Positions 20,692-29,028 of a DNA stretch of 64,000 bases are shown here, piece by piece. How positions within the stretch are numbered: the stretch's first letter is position 1; every line of letters begins with the position of its first letter. Position numbers and translations under genes: made by a program. The stretch lies in assembly GCF_004214935.1 (NCBI RefSeq), contig NZ_SFCC01000006.1:186001-250000 (forward strand), read 5' to 3'. The DNA comes from Amycolatopsis suaedae (GTDB lineage: Bacteria > Actinomycetota > Actinomycetes > Mycobacteriales > Pseudonocardiaceae). Below the pieces are notes generated by a model. The model worked only from the letters and a program-made list of their open reading frames with translations, did not search any database and had not been told where the DNA came from.

Positions 20692-21648
20692 ATGCGCGCA
20701 GTGCAGGTGACCGAGTTCGGCGGGCCGGAGGTGCTCACCCCGGTCGAGCTGCCCGAGCCGGAGCCCCGGGACGGGCAGGTGCTGATCGCGGTCGACCACA
20801 TCGGGGTCAACTACGCCGACACGCACCAGGCCGAGAACAGCTACCTCGCCCCGAGCAAGCTGCCGCTCGTGCCGGGCGGCGAGGTCGTGGGCAGAACTGC
20901 CGACGGCAGCCGGGTCGTCGCGTTGCTGAACGGTGGCGGCTACGCGGAGAAGGCGGTCGCCAGGCAGGACTGGGCGTTCCCGGTGCCGGACGAGGTCGAC
21001 GACCTGACCGCACTGTCGTTCATCGTGCAGGGCAGCACGGCCTGGCTGCTGCTGCGGCGCAGCGCGCACCTGGCCGAGGGTGAGTCGGTCGTGGTGCACG
21101 CTGCCGCGGGTGGTGTCGGCAGTATCGCCGTCCAGCTCGCCAAGGCGTGGGGTGCCGGCCGGGTGATCGCCACCGCGAGCAGTGCGGCCAAGCGCGAACT
21201 GGCGCTGGAACTCGGCGCGGACGTCGCCGTCGACTCGCGGGCCGAGGACATGACCGCGACCCTGCTGGAGGCCAACGGCGGCAAGCCGGTCGACATCGTG
21301 CTGGACATGACCGGGGGCAGCACCACCGACGGCAGCATCAAGGCGCTCGCGCCGTTCGGCAGGCTGGCGTTCTACGGAATGGCCAGCCGCGAGCAGCCCA
21401 AGCCGGTGGAACTGCGTAACCTGCTCGGCCACTCGACGACCATCGCCGGCATGTGGCTGCCGCACGTGTTCACCCTGCCCGGCAACGTGTTCGGCGAGGC
21501 GATGGCCGACCTGTTCGCGCTGGCGACCGCCGGCGAGATCCGCGCGGTCGCGGGTGGTGAGTACGGCCTCTCGGAGGCCCGTGCCGCCCACGAGGCGCTG
21601 CGTGCCCGCGGCACCACCGGCAAGCTCATGCTGGACCCGAAGCGCTGA
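20692..21648 (+). CDS. NADPH:quinone oxidoreductase-type zinc-independent MDR protein
   Basis: Medium-chain dehydrogenase/reductase of 318 residues. The ATG follows AGGAGG (about 20682). The N-terminal GroES-like domain starts MRAVQVTEFGGPEVL, and the nucleotide-binding domain has VVHAAAGGVGSIAVQLAKAWG near 135-155, the AxxGxxG quinone reductase signature. The structural and catalytic zinc Cys residues of alcohol dehydrogenases are absent. It probably reduces quinones or enones with NADPH. Single-gene unit controlled by the divergent TetR through the operator at 20649-20672. Confidence 0.92.
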   Translation: MRAVQVTEFGGPEVLTPVELPEPEPRDGQVLIAVDHIGVNYADTHQAENSYLAPSKLPLVPGGEVVGRTADGSRVVALLNGGGYAEKAVARQDWAFPVPDEVDDLTALSFIVQGSTAWLLLRRSAHLAEGESVVVHAAAGGVGSIAVQLAKAWGAGRVIATASSAAKRELALELGADVAVDSRAEDMTATLLEANGGKPVDIVLDMTGGSTTDGSIKALAPFGRLAFYGMASREQPKPVELRNLLGHSTTIAGMWLPHVFTLPGNVFGEAMADLFALATAGEIRAVAGGEYGLSEARAAHEALRARGTTGKLMLDPKR

Positions 21649-21664
21649 GCCGGGCACCCAAGCT

Positions 21665-21713
21665 CGTGAAGGCCACCTTCATTACGTCTCACGTGGTGAA
21701 GGTGACCTTCACG
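21665..21713. repeat. GTGAAGGCCACCTTCA palindromic repeat, copy 1
   Basis: 17-nt arms, CGTGAAGGCCACCTTCA (21665-21681) and its near-exact complement (21697-21713, one mismatch), with a 15-nt loop. The element plus flanks (21660-21722) is almost identical to the copy at 46425-46487. It sits between convergent genes and may terminate transcription. Confidence 0.85.
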
Positions 21714-21742
21714 TGCTTTGCGGCATGGCGGGGTTGCCTCGT

Positions 21743-23032
21743 TCACGGGCTTGGCGGCGTTGCCAGCAGGTCGTCGAGCGGGGCCGCCTTGTGCAGGCAC
21801 TCCTGCCACTCCCGCTCGGCGACCGAGTCGGCGGTGATCCCGCCGCCGACGCCCAGCCACAGCCGGTCGCCGTGCAGTTCGAACGTCCGGATGGCCACGT
21901 TCAGCTCCAGCCCGGCGACCGGCGAGGCCAGCCCCACCGCGCCGGTGTAGACGCCCCTCGCGGTGCCCTCCAGCTCCGCGATCAGCTCCAGCGCGCGGAT
22001 CTTCGGCGCGCCGGTGACCGAGCCGGGTGGGAACGTCGCGGCCAGCAGGTCCGCGTCACCACGCCCGGCCGCGAGCTCGGACTCCACTGTGGACTCCAGG
22101 TGCCAGACGCCGGGAGCCGGGCGCACCGTCAGTAGCTCGGGAACCCTGACGCTGCCGACGGTGCTGACCCTGCCGAGGTCGTTCCGCACCAGGTCGGTGA
22201 TCATCACGTTCTCCGCGACGTCCTTTGTGGACTTCCGGAGTTCGGCGGCGAGATGGTCGTCCGCCGGACCGCGTCGCGGCAGGGTGCCCTTGATCGGGGT
22301 GGACCGGACGCGGTCGCCGTGCCGGGACAGGAACAGCTCCGGCGACAGCGACACCACCGCGCCCCAGTCCCCGGCCAGCATCGCCGCCCGCCGCGGAGCC
22401 AGCCTGCGGACGCCCTCGGCGAACAGGTCGTGCGGCGTCCCGGTGAACCGGCAGGAGAAGCGGGTGCAGATGTTGGCCTGGAACAGCTCGCCGGCCTCGA
22501 TCTCGTGAACGCAGGATTTCACCGCGGCGTGGTGGTCCGACGCCAGCGGCCGGTCGAGCCGGGCGGGCGTCCAGGTTCCGGCAGCTGGAGCAGGGCCGGA
22601 CAGCAGCCGGTCCAGTTCGGCGGCCAGCGCATCCGGTTCCGGCTGCCCGTCGGGCACCAGCGCCTCGAACCACCACCGCCCGCCGGTGTCCCGCCGCAGT
22701 ACGTGGTCGGCCCAGCCCCACACCGCCGCTGGCAGTGCCGACCGCCTGCCGGACGGGTCGGTCAGGTCGTAGGACAGGTAGCCGAACCAGCCGCCGCCGA
22801 CCGCCCCCGGCGGGGCGTCCCCGACCTCCGGCTGCCTGCCCGGCACGTCGAACGCCTCGTCGGCACCGTAGGGGCGGGTGTCGAGTCTGGGAACCAAGAC
22901 AGCAGTGCTGCCGAACCACTCCCCGCAGAGCGCCGCTGTCTTGAATCCCAGACTCTCGGCGCGCGCGGCGAGCAGGCGGAGCGCCACGTCGGGCGCGACC
23001 GCCGACCGCAACGCCCTGCGCACCAGCCGCAT
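21743..23032 (-). CDS. pabB: aminodeoxychorismate synthase component I (PabB)
   Basis: Uses chorismate and ammonia to make 4-amino-4-deoxychorismate for folate (p-aminobenzoate branch); 429 residues from the ATG at 23032, though an in-frame GTG at 23059 is possible. The chorismate-binding domain (about 150-420) shows IKGTLPRRG, ENVMITDLVRNDLGRV, TFPPGSVTGAPK and the terminal GGGITADS. Anthranilate synthase is less likely because no glutaminase or trp gene is adjacent. Residues about 25-55 are encoded by a stretch rich in rare codons containing a 21-nt inverted repeat (22883-22903 with 22935-22955, 19 of 21 pairs), each arm carrying the 16-bp palindrome; it looks like repeat DNA absorbed into the gene. 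Confidence 0.88.
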   Translation of the reverse strand: MRLVRRALRSAVAPDVALRLLAARAESLGFKTAALCGEWFGSTAVLVPRLDTRPYGADEAFDVPGRQPEVGDAPPGAVGGGWFGYLSYDLTDPSGRRSALPAAVWGWADHVLRRDTGGRWWFEALVPDGQPEPDALAAELDRLLSGPAPAAGTWTPARLDRPLASDHHAAVKSCVHEIEAGELFQANICTRFSCRFTGTPHDLFAEGVRRLAPRRAAMLAGDWGAVVSLSPELFLSRHGDRVRSTPIKGTLPRRGPADDHLAAELRKSTKDVAENVMITDLVRNDLGRVSTVGSVRVPELLTVRPAPGVWHLESTVESELAAGRGDADLLAATFPPGSVTGAPKIRALELIAELEGTARGVYTGAVGLASPVAGLELNVAIRTFELHGDRLWLGVGGGITADSVAEREWQECLHKAAPLDDLLATPPSP

Positions 23033-23080
23033 GGCCACATTCTTCTCACGGCGTGCCACCCGAACGGAAGCCGCGAACGG

Positions 23081-24697
23081 TCACAACCTGGGGCGAGATG
23101 ACTCACAGGGGTCGATTTCGGTCAGCCGCCCGTCGAGCCGCAGCCATCGGGTGACCCCGATCGTGCGCAGGAACGGCAGGTCGTGACTGGCCACGACGAG
23201 CGCCCCGGAGTAGGCGGCGAGTGACTGGCCGAGCTGGCGCACGCTGGCCAGGTCCAGGTTGTTGGTCGGCTCGTCCAGCAGGAGCAGCTGCGGGGCGGGC
23301 TCGGCCAGCAGCAGGGTCGCCAGTGTGGCGCGGAACCGTTCGCCGCCGGACAGCGTGCCGGCGAGCTGGTCGGCCCGCGTGCCGCGGAGCAGGAAGCGGG
23401 CCAGCCGCGCGCGGATGGTGTTGTTCGACGCCGACGGTGCCGCACGGGCGACGTTGTCGACAGCCGACAGCTCGTCGTCCAGTACGTCCAGCCGCTGGGG
23501 TAGCCAGCGGGCCGGCACGTGCAGGGTCACCTCCCCGGCCACCGGCGGGAGGTCGCCGAGCACCGTCCGCAGCAAGGTCGTCTTGCCCGCGCCGTTGTCG
23601 CCGACGAGCGCGATCCGTTCCGGGCCCCGCACGTCGAGATCGGCCAGTGCCCCGTTCCGCAGCTCCACTTCGGACAGCCGGAGCACCTCGCGTTCCTGCG
23701 GGACGGCCGTCGCCGGCAGGTCGACGCGGATCTCGTCGTCCTGCCGCACGCCGTCCTCGGCCGCCTTGAGCCGGTCCATCGCCTGGTCCAGCCGGTCGAT
23801 GTGCAGATTGCGGTACTTGCCCGCGGCGATCTCGGCGTCCTCGGCACGCTTGCGCATGCGGACCTTCGGCTCCCGCTTCTGGTCGAACATCTTCTGGCCG
23901 TAGCGCCTGCGGCGCGCCAGCTTCGTCTGCGCCTCGATCAGCTCCCGCTTCTGCCGCCTGACGTCGGACTCGGCTGCCCGCAACGCGCGCTCGGCGGCCT
24001 CCTGTTCCGCGGCCAGCGCGGCTTCGTAGTCGTCGATGTTCCCGCCGTAGTAGGCGATCTCACCCTCGCGCAGATCACCGATCCGGTCGACCAGACGCAG
24101 CAGCTCGCGGTCGTGCGAGACGATGACCAGCACGCCCTTCCACGACCGGACTGTCTCGTATACCAGACCGCGGGCCCGCTGATCGAGGTTGTTGGTCGGC
24201 TCGTCGAGCAGCAGCACGTCCGGTTCCCGCAGGATCTGGGCGGCCAGGCCGAGCAGCACCACCTCGCCACCGGACAGCTCGCCGACGTGTCTGGTCACCG
24301 AGACATGGCCGAGCCCGAGCTGGTCGAGTGTCGCGCGGGTGCGTTCCTCGACGTCCCACCGGTCACCGACGACGGCGAAGTGCCGCTCGTCGGTGTCGCC
24401 TGCCTCGATGGCGGCGATGGCCGCGCGAACGTCGACGATTCCGAGCACCTCGTCGACCCGGCGCCGCGCGTCGAGGACGAGGTTCTGCGGCAGGTAGCCG
24501 AGCCGCCCGGTGACGCTGATCGTCCCCGCCGCGGGGGTCAGCTCACCCGCGATGAGCCGCAGCAGGGTCGACTTGCCCGAGCCGTTGACGCCGACCAGGC
24601 CGGTCCGGCCCGCGCCGAGCACGGTGTCCAGGCCGCCGAACACGAAGCTGCCGTCGGGCCAGGCGAAGTCCAGCCCCGCGATCACGATCGCCGACAT
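23081..24697 (-). CDS. ABC-F family ATPase (ribosome-acting), second of tandem pair
   Basis: Soluble twin-ATPase of the ABC-F class, without membrane domain; 538 residues. The ATG at 24697 overlaps the stop of the upstream gene by one base. Two nucleotide-binding domains have Walker A GVNGSGKST and GDNGAGKTT, signatures LSGGE, and Walker B LLLDEPTNNLD in both. Between them a charged helical linker (about 230-300, KRELIEAQTKLARRRRYGQ) would reach into the ribosome. Such proteins act as antibiotic-resistance (Ard) or translation factors. It contains two 16-bp palindromes (24153 and 24289). Pairing with a second ABC-F behind a leader ORF favours a resistance role, but this is inference. Confidence 0.9.
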   Translation of the reverse strand: MSAIVIAGLDFAWPDGSFVFGGLDTVLGAGRTGLVGVNGSGKSTLLRLIAGELTPAAGTISVTGRLGYLPQNLVLDARRRVDEVLGIVDVRAAIAAIEAGDTDERHFAVVGDRWDVEERTRATLDQLGLGHVSVTRHVGELSGGEVVLLGLAAQILREPDVLLLDEPTNNLDQRARGLVYETVRSWKGVLVIVSHDRELLRLVDRIGDLREGEIAYYGGNIDDYEAALAAEQEAAERALRAAESDVRRQKRELIEAQTKLARRRRYGQKMFDQKREPKVRMRKRAEDAEIAAGKYRNLHIDRLDQAMDRLKAAEDGVRQDDEIRVDLPATAVPQEREVLRLSEVELRNGALADLDVRGPERIALVGDNGAGKTTLLRTVLGDLPPVAGEVTLHVPARWLPQRLDVLDDELSAVDNVARAAPSASNNTIRARLARFLLRGTRADQLAGTLSGGERFRATLATLLLAEPAPQLLLLDEPTNNLDLASVRQLGQSLAAYSGALVVASHDLPFLRTIGVTRWLRLDGRLTEIDPCESSRPRL

Positions 24698-26310
24698 CAG
24701 CGCACCTCCGGTCCGGCCGTCTCGGTCAGCCTGCCCCCGGCCAGCCGTAGCCACCGGGTGATGCCGATCTCGGCGAGGAAGCGCTCGTCGTGACTGACCA
24801 CGACGAACGCGCCCTCGTAGGCGTTCAGCGCGCCGGTCAGCTGACCGACGCTGACCAGGTCGAGGTTGTTGGTCGGCTCGTCGAGCAGGAGCAGTTGCGG
24901 GGCGGGCTCGGCGAACAGCACACACGCCAGCGTCGCCCGCAGCCGCTCGCCGCCGGAGAGCACGCCCACCGGCAGGTGGATGCGGTCGCCGCGGAACAGG
25001 AACCGGGCCAGCAGGTGCATGGCCTTGTCGTCGGGCAGCTCTGGCGCGGCGTCGCGCAGGTTCTGCACCACCGTGCGGTCGAGGTCGAGCAGGTCGAGCC
25101 GCTGGGACAGGTAGGCGATGCGGCCGTCGGCGCCGCTCACCTCACCGGCGTCCGGCGCGGACTGCCCGGCGACGACACGCAGCAGCGTGGACTTGCCCGA
25201 GCCGTTCGCGCCGAGCAGCGCGATCCGCTCGGGACCGCGGATGGCCAGGTCGACGCCGGGATCGGCGAAGACGTCCCGGACCCGCAGGCCCTCGCCGAGG
25301 AACACCGTCCGGCCGGCTGGCACGTTGCTCTGCGGCAGCGACAGGGAGATCTTCTGGTCCTCCCGCAGCGAGCGGCCCGCCTCGTCGAGCCGGGCCTTCG
25401 CCTCGCTGACCCGCTGGGCGTGGGTGCCGTCGGCCTTGCCTGCCGTCTCCTGCGCCTTACGAGCGAAGTTGCCCGCGTGCAGGCGTGAGATGCCGGCCGA
25501 GGACAGGTTGCGTGCCGCGTTGCTGGCCCGCCGGGCGGCCCGTTCGCGGGCGACCTGCATCTCCCGCTTCTCCCGTTTGAGGTCCTGCTCGGCGTTGCGG
25601 ATGTTGCGCTCGGCGACCTCCCGTTCGGCCCGCAGCGCCTCCTCGTAGTCGCTGAAGTTGCCGCCGAACTGCCGCAGTTCACCGCGGTGCAGCTCGGCGA
25701 TCCGGTCCATGGTGTCCAGCAGCGTGCGGTCGTGGCTGACCACCAGCAGCGAGCCCCGCCAGTCGGCGAGCACGTCGAGCAGCCGGTGCCGGGCGTCCAG
25801 GTCGAGGTTGTTCGTCGGCTCGTCGAGCAGCAGGACGTCGGGTTGCTTCAGTAGCTGCGCGGCCAGGCCGAGGGACACCGCCTGGCCGCCGGACAGCGTG
25901 CCCATCGGGCGGTCCAGCTCGACGTCGCCGAGTCCGAGCCTGCCGAGCACGACCTTGGCGCGGTCCTCGATGTCCCAGTCGGTGCCGATCGTGGTGAAGT
26001 GCGCCTCGTCGGCGTCGCCACCCTCGATGGCCCGCAGTGCCCGCAGGACGGGCGCGATCTCCAGCACCTCGGCGACGGTGAGGTCGGCGATGAGCGGCAG
26101 CGTCTGCGGCAGGTAGCCGAGCACGCCGTCGACGGAGACCGAGCCCGACGCCGGCCGCAACTCACCCGCGACCAGCCGCAGCAGGGTGCTCTTGCCCGCG
26201 CCGTTGGGCGCGACCAGTCCGGTGCGGCCGCTACCGACGGTGAACGAGAGGCCGTCGAAGACAGGAGTGTCGTCCGGCCAGGAAAAGGACAGGTTGGAAC
26301 AAATGATCAT
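24697..26310 (-). CDS. ABC-F family ATPase (ribosome-acting), first of tandem pair
   Basis: 537-residue ABC-F protein. Walker A APNGAGKST (N-terminal domain) and GANGSGKST (C-terminal), signatures LSGGQ/LSGGE, and LLLDEPTNNLDL twice. The inter-domain linker (about 225-300) is rich in Arg/Lys/Ala (KREKREMQVARERAARR), typical of the P-site tRNA interaction motif region. It is the promoter-proximal gene of a two-gene operon with the next ABC-F. The 107 nt between a 9-codon leader ORF and this start contain complementary segments, suggesting attenuation. Family certain; antibiotic class protected, if any, unknown. Confidence 0.9.
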   Translation of the reverse strand: MIICSNLSFSWPDDTPVFDGLSFTVGSGRTGLVAPNGAGKSTLLRLVAGELRPASGSVSVDGVLGYLPQTLPLIADLTVAEVLEIAPVLRALRAIEGGDADEAHFTTIGTDWDIEDRAKVVLGRLGLGDVELDRPMGTLSGGQAVSLGLAAQLLKQPDVLLLDEPTNNLDLDARHRLLDVLADWRGSLLVVSHDRTLLDTMDRIAELHRGELRQFGGNFSDYEEALRAEREVAERNIRNAEQDLKREKREMQVARERAARRASNAARNLSSAGISRLHAGNFARKAQETAGKADGTHAQRVSEAKARLDEAGRSLREDQKISLSLPQSNVPAGRTVFLGEGLRVRDVFADPGVDLAIRGPERIALLGANGSGKSTLLRVVAGQSAPDAGEVSGADGRIAYLSQRLDLLDLDRTVVQNLRDAAPELPDDKAMHLLARFLFRGDRIHLPVGVLSGGERLRATLACVLFAEPAPQLLLLDEPTNNLDLVSVGQLTGALNAYEGAFVVVSHDERFLAEIGITRWLRLAGGRLTETAGPEVR

Positions 26311-26417
26311 GTAGGGCGCTTCCGGAAGTCGGCGCGGGCAGACGGCCCGGCGCGAGGACAGGGCTCAGGACACGACGAACCGGGCCACCGGACGGACGGC
26401 GGCCTGCGGTGCCGGGC

Positions 26418-26447
26418 TCACCCGGAGATGTCGTCCTCGCCTACCAT
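26418..26447 (-). CDS. leader ORF (MVGEDDISG) upstream of tandem ABC-F genes
   Basis: A nine-residue ORF on the same strand as the ABC-F pair, with a strong GAGAGGAAG 4 nt before its ATG (26447) and TGA at 26418-26420. Its 3' end is a small hairpin (CCGGG-tgag-CCCGG over the stop). The segment GCGAGGAC inside the ORF can pair with GTCCTCGC downstream, so ribosome stalling could redirect folding. Ribosome-mediated attenuation by short upstream ORFs is established for other ABC-F resistance genes; here it is inferred. Confidence 0.55.
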   Translation of the reverse strand: MVGEDDISG

Positions 26448-26481
26448 GACTTCCTCTCAGCGGTCACTCGCGGTGAGCATG

Positions 26482-27096
26482 TTAGATCAGGACGTCGGCC
26501 AGCGTAAAGGGATATACGACGGCGTCGTAGCCGATCTCGCCGTGGAAGCCGGGGACCGCGTCGCCGCCACCGTGCTGGTGCAGGCCGAGCCGCGGATGGA
26601 ACCAGCCGGGCCTGCCGGGAATGCCGTTGTGCCGGACCAGCCACAGGATCACTTCGCTGTCGGCCCAGCGGTCCGGGTGCAGCCGGTGCTGCCAGTCCTC
26701 GTAGCGCGCGTAGACGAGTACGCGTTCCAGGCCGGTCGCCTGCCGCACCGCCTTGATCCACGATTTGATGAACCGGTCGTCCACACTGTCCACTTCGACG
26801 TCCAGCGTCGGCGCGAGCGATCCGGGAGACAAAGCGCCGAGCCGTTTCGCGGTGCGGACGAAATGTTCGACCTGATCGTGTACCGAACCCGGCCGGGCGA
26901 AGTGCCGCGCGCCGGTGTGAATACCGGCTTCCTGCGCCTGACGCAGATTACGGGCCGCCGCTGTATCGCTCCAGTTCGTGCTTTCGGTGATCGTCACGGC
27001 GGCGAAAACGACGCCGCCGGCACGCACCGCGGCCCAATTGTCCACGGCGTCGTGATGGGACAGGTTTATCCCACGTTCCGGCTCCGGTTCCCGCAT
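26482..27096 (-). CDS. GH25-family lysozyme-like muramidase
   Basis: Glycoside hydrolase family 25 barrel of 204 residues that would cleave the MurNAc-GlcNAc bond of peptidoglycan. The ATG at 27096 is chosen because the protein then opens with REPEPERGINLSHHDAV, the first barrel strand. The acidic pair is in LAPTLDVEVDS near residues 95-100, and WLVRHNG and the final strand complete the fold. There is no signal peptide, which is odd for a muramidase: export by another route, a cytosolic role, or a missed upstream start remain open. The catalytic motif resembles but is not a textbook DxE pattern. Confidence 0.78.
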   Translation of the reverse strand: MREPEPERGINLSHHDAVDNWAAVRAGGVVFAAVTITESTNWSDTAAARNLRQAQEAGIHTGARHFARPGSVHDQVEHFVRTAKRLGALSPGSLAPTLDVEVDSVDDRFIKSWIKAVRQATGLERVLVYARYEDWQHRLHPDRWADSEVILWLVRHNGIPGRPGWFHPRLGLHQHGGGDAVPGFHGEIGYDAVVYPFTLADVLI

Positions 27097-27195
27097 GTTC
27101 TGCCCTCTGTCCACTCCCCGTGGGGCAGAGCATGCCACGAAATACCGAAATCGGAGCGGAGCCGGAACGCGGGGCGTGTCCTTATGACGGATATC

Positions 27196-27963
27196 TCAGG
27201 CGTTCTCCTTCTGGAACTTGCGTGTTCCCCACCAGACGGCGAGAACGGCCATGACGACCAGCACGACGCAGCCGGTGAACAACGCGTCCATCGTGAAGTC
27301 ACCGCGGAACGTCGCGCGGTTCGCCTCGACGACGTGGCTGAACGGGTTGACCCGGGAGATCGCGTACAGCCAGTCCGGCGCGAGCCCGGTGGTGATCGGC
27401 AGCAGGATCCCGGACAGCAGCAGCAACGGCATCAGCACCGCGTTCAGCAGCGCCGGGAACGCGTCCTCGGTCTTGATCGACATCGCCAGCGCGTAGGACG
27501 CCGACGACATCGTCAGCGCCAGCAGCCCGACGATGACCAGGCTGAGCAGGATCCCCGCAGCCGGTGCACGCAGTCCGAACGCCACCATCGCCAGCGCGAT
27601 CAGCAGCACCGCCTGGAACAGCGCCTGCAGCACGTTGTTCAGCACCTTGCCGAGCAGCAGCGCCACGCGGCTGGCCGGGGTCACCCGCAGCCGTTCGACG
27701 ATGCCGAGCCGCTGCTCGGCCATCAGTCCGAACCCGACGAACGAACTGCCGAACAACGCGATCATGACGATCAGGGCGGGCGTGAAGATCGACCACACGT
27801 CACCGGGCGGGAACCCGGGGGTGTTCTCGACGATCTTCTCCATCAACGGTCCGAACAGCACCAGGTACAGCAGCGGCTGCATGATCTGGATCATCAGCCA
27901 CGCCGGGTCGCGGACCGCCTGGCGGAACTCGCGTCCGAAGACCAGCGACGTGTCACGCAACAC
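27196..27963 (-). CDS. ABC-2 type efflux permease (DrrB-like)
   Basis: Membrane subunit of a drug-export type transporter; 255 residues with six helices. The N-terminal amphipathic FGREFRQAVRDPAWLMIQIMQPLLYLVLFG is the DrrB/ABC-2 hallmark. The conserved helices with QRLGIVERLRVTPASR (intracellular loop) and the terminal ISRVNPFSHVVEANR are present. It starts with GTG inside the end of the ATPase gene (11-nt overlap) and so is coupled to it. Likely substrates are hydrophobic antibiotics or lipids; none can be assigned. Confidence 0.92.
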   Translation of the reverse strand: MLRDTSLVFGREFRQAVRDPAWLMIQIMQPLLYLVLFGPLMEKIVENTPGFPPGDVWSIFTPALIVMIALFGSSFVGFGLMAEQRLGIVERLRVTPASRVALLLGKVLNNVLQALFQAVLLIALAMVAFGLRAPAAGILLSLVIVGLLALTMSSASYALAMSIKTEDAFPALLNAVLMPLLLLSGILLPITTGLAPDWLYAISRVNPFSHVVEANRATFRGDFTMDALFTGCVVLVVMAVLAVWWGTRKFQKENA

Positions 27964-28945
27964 CGGCGGCCTCCTTCTCCTCGGCGGGAGCCGACTCCTC
28001 GGCGTCCCGCAGGGTGCGGCCGGTCAGCGTCAGGAAGACGTCGTCCAGTGTCGGCCGGTTCACCTGTACCGACAGCATCCGGATGTTCGCGGCATCCAGC
28101 GCGCGCAGCAGCTCGGGCATGGCCGTATCGCCGCGGGGGACCCGGAAGCGGACCTGGCCGTCCAGAGTGGACACCTCGTGCGCGCCGGCCAGCCTGCCGG
28201 CGATCTCCGCGGCCGCATCGACCGAGTCCGGTTCGACACCCACGGTGACGCCGTCGCCGCTGACCTGCGCCTTGAGCGCGTCCGGCGTGCCCTCGGTGAC
28301 GATCCGGCCGTCGTCGATGACCAGGATCCGGTCACACAGGTTGTCGGCCTCGTCGAGGTAGTGCGTGGTCAGGAAGACGGTGACGCCGCGCCGGTCACGC
28401 AGGTCGCGGATGTGTTCCCACAGGTTGGCCCTGCTCTGCGGGTCCAGGCCGGTGGTCGGTTCGTCGAGAAAGATCAGCCCTGGCTCGTGGACGAGCCCGA
28501 GCGCGATGTCCAGCCTGCGGCGCTGGCCGCCGGACAGTGTCCTGGTGAGCCGGGTGTCGAGCCCCGCGAGATCGAGCCGCTCGGTGAGCACGCCGGCCCT
28601 GCGCCGGACCTCGGCCCGGCTGAGCCCGTAGAGCCTGCCCTGGAACTCGATCTCCTCGATGACCCTGGCCTCGGGGGAGGTGCCGCCGCCCTGGGCGACG
28701 TACCCGATCCGCTTGCGAACCCCCAGTGGATCGGTCAGCAGATCGCAGCCGCCGACCGTCGCCTCGCCCGCCGTGGGGCGCAGCAGCGTGGTCAGCATGC
28801 GCAGCGTGGTGGTCTTGCCGGCCCCGTTCGGGCCGAGAAAGCCGACGAGTTCGCCGTCGGCCACGTCGATGTCGACGCCCTTGACCGCGTCGACCGTGCG
28901 ACCCCGGGCGGCGAACCGCCTGCTGAGGCCGCGGGCCCTGATCAT
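27953..28945 (-). CDS. drug-efflux ABC transporter ATP-binding protein (DrrA-like)
   Basis: ATPase partner of the DrrB-like permease; 330 residues. The ATG at 28945 is chosen over an upstream TTG because GAGGGG precedes it. Walker A GPNGAGKTT near 38-46, signature LSGGQRRRLDIALGL, Walker B LIFLDEPTTGLDPQSR, H-loop LTTHYLDEADNLCDRI. The C-terminal DrrA domain (about 230-310) ends with NRPTLDDVFLTLTGRTL, matching the DrrA family CREEM-type tail region. The promoter between padR and this gene is framed by a 17-bp inverted repeat, so the pair is probably PadR-repressed and drug-inducible. Confidence 0.94.
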   Translation of the reverse strand: MIRARGLSRRFAARGRTVDAVKGVDIDVADGELVGFLGPNGAGKTTTLRMLTTLLRPTAGEATVGGCDLLTDPLGVRKRIGYVAQGGGTSPEARVIEEIEFQGRLYGLSRAEVRRRAGVLTERLDLAGLDTRLTRTLSGGQRRRLDIALGLVHEPGLIFLDEPTTGLDPQSRANLWEHIRDLRDRRGVTVFLTTHYLDEADNLCDRILVIDDGRIVTEGTPDALKAQVSGDGVTVGVEPDSVDAAAEIAGRLAGAHEVSTLDGQVRFRVPRGDTAMPELLRALDAANIRMLSVQVNRPTLDDVFLTLTGRTLRDAEESAPAEEKEAAGVA

Positions 28946-28959
28946 GACTTCCCCTCTCG

Positions 28960-29028
28960 TAATCAAGCTTGACTAGTGGAACGGACACAACTGTGCCGCA
29001 GGCGAGGACAGCTAGTCAAACTTGATTA
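28960..29028. promoter_or_regulatory. PadR-type operator in the padR-drrA gap
   Basis: TAATCAAGCTTGACTAG (28960-28976) and CTAGTCAAACTTGATTA (29012-29028) form a 17-bp inverted repeat with one mismatch. Each arm holds a TCAA-xx-TTGA core (a perfect 10-bp palindrome on the left). The arms flank the likely drrA promoter, and the right arm includes the padR stop codon. The size and symmetry suit a dimeric repressor binding twice. Confidence 0.75.

Noticed and set aside
23081-26310. macrolide-specific resistance assigned to the ABC-F pair
   Set aside because: Family membership is certain, but the linker region is too divergent to name the drug class from sequence alone.
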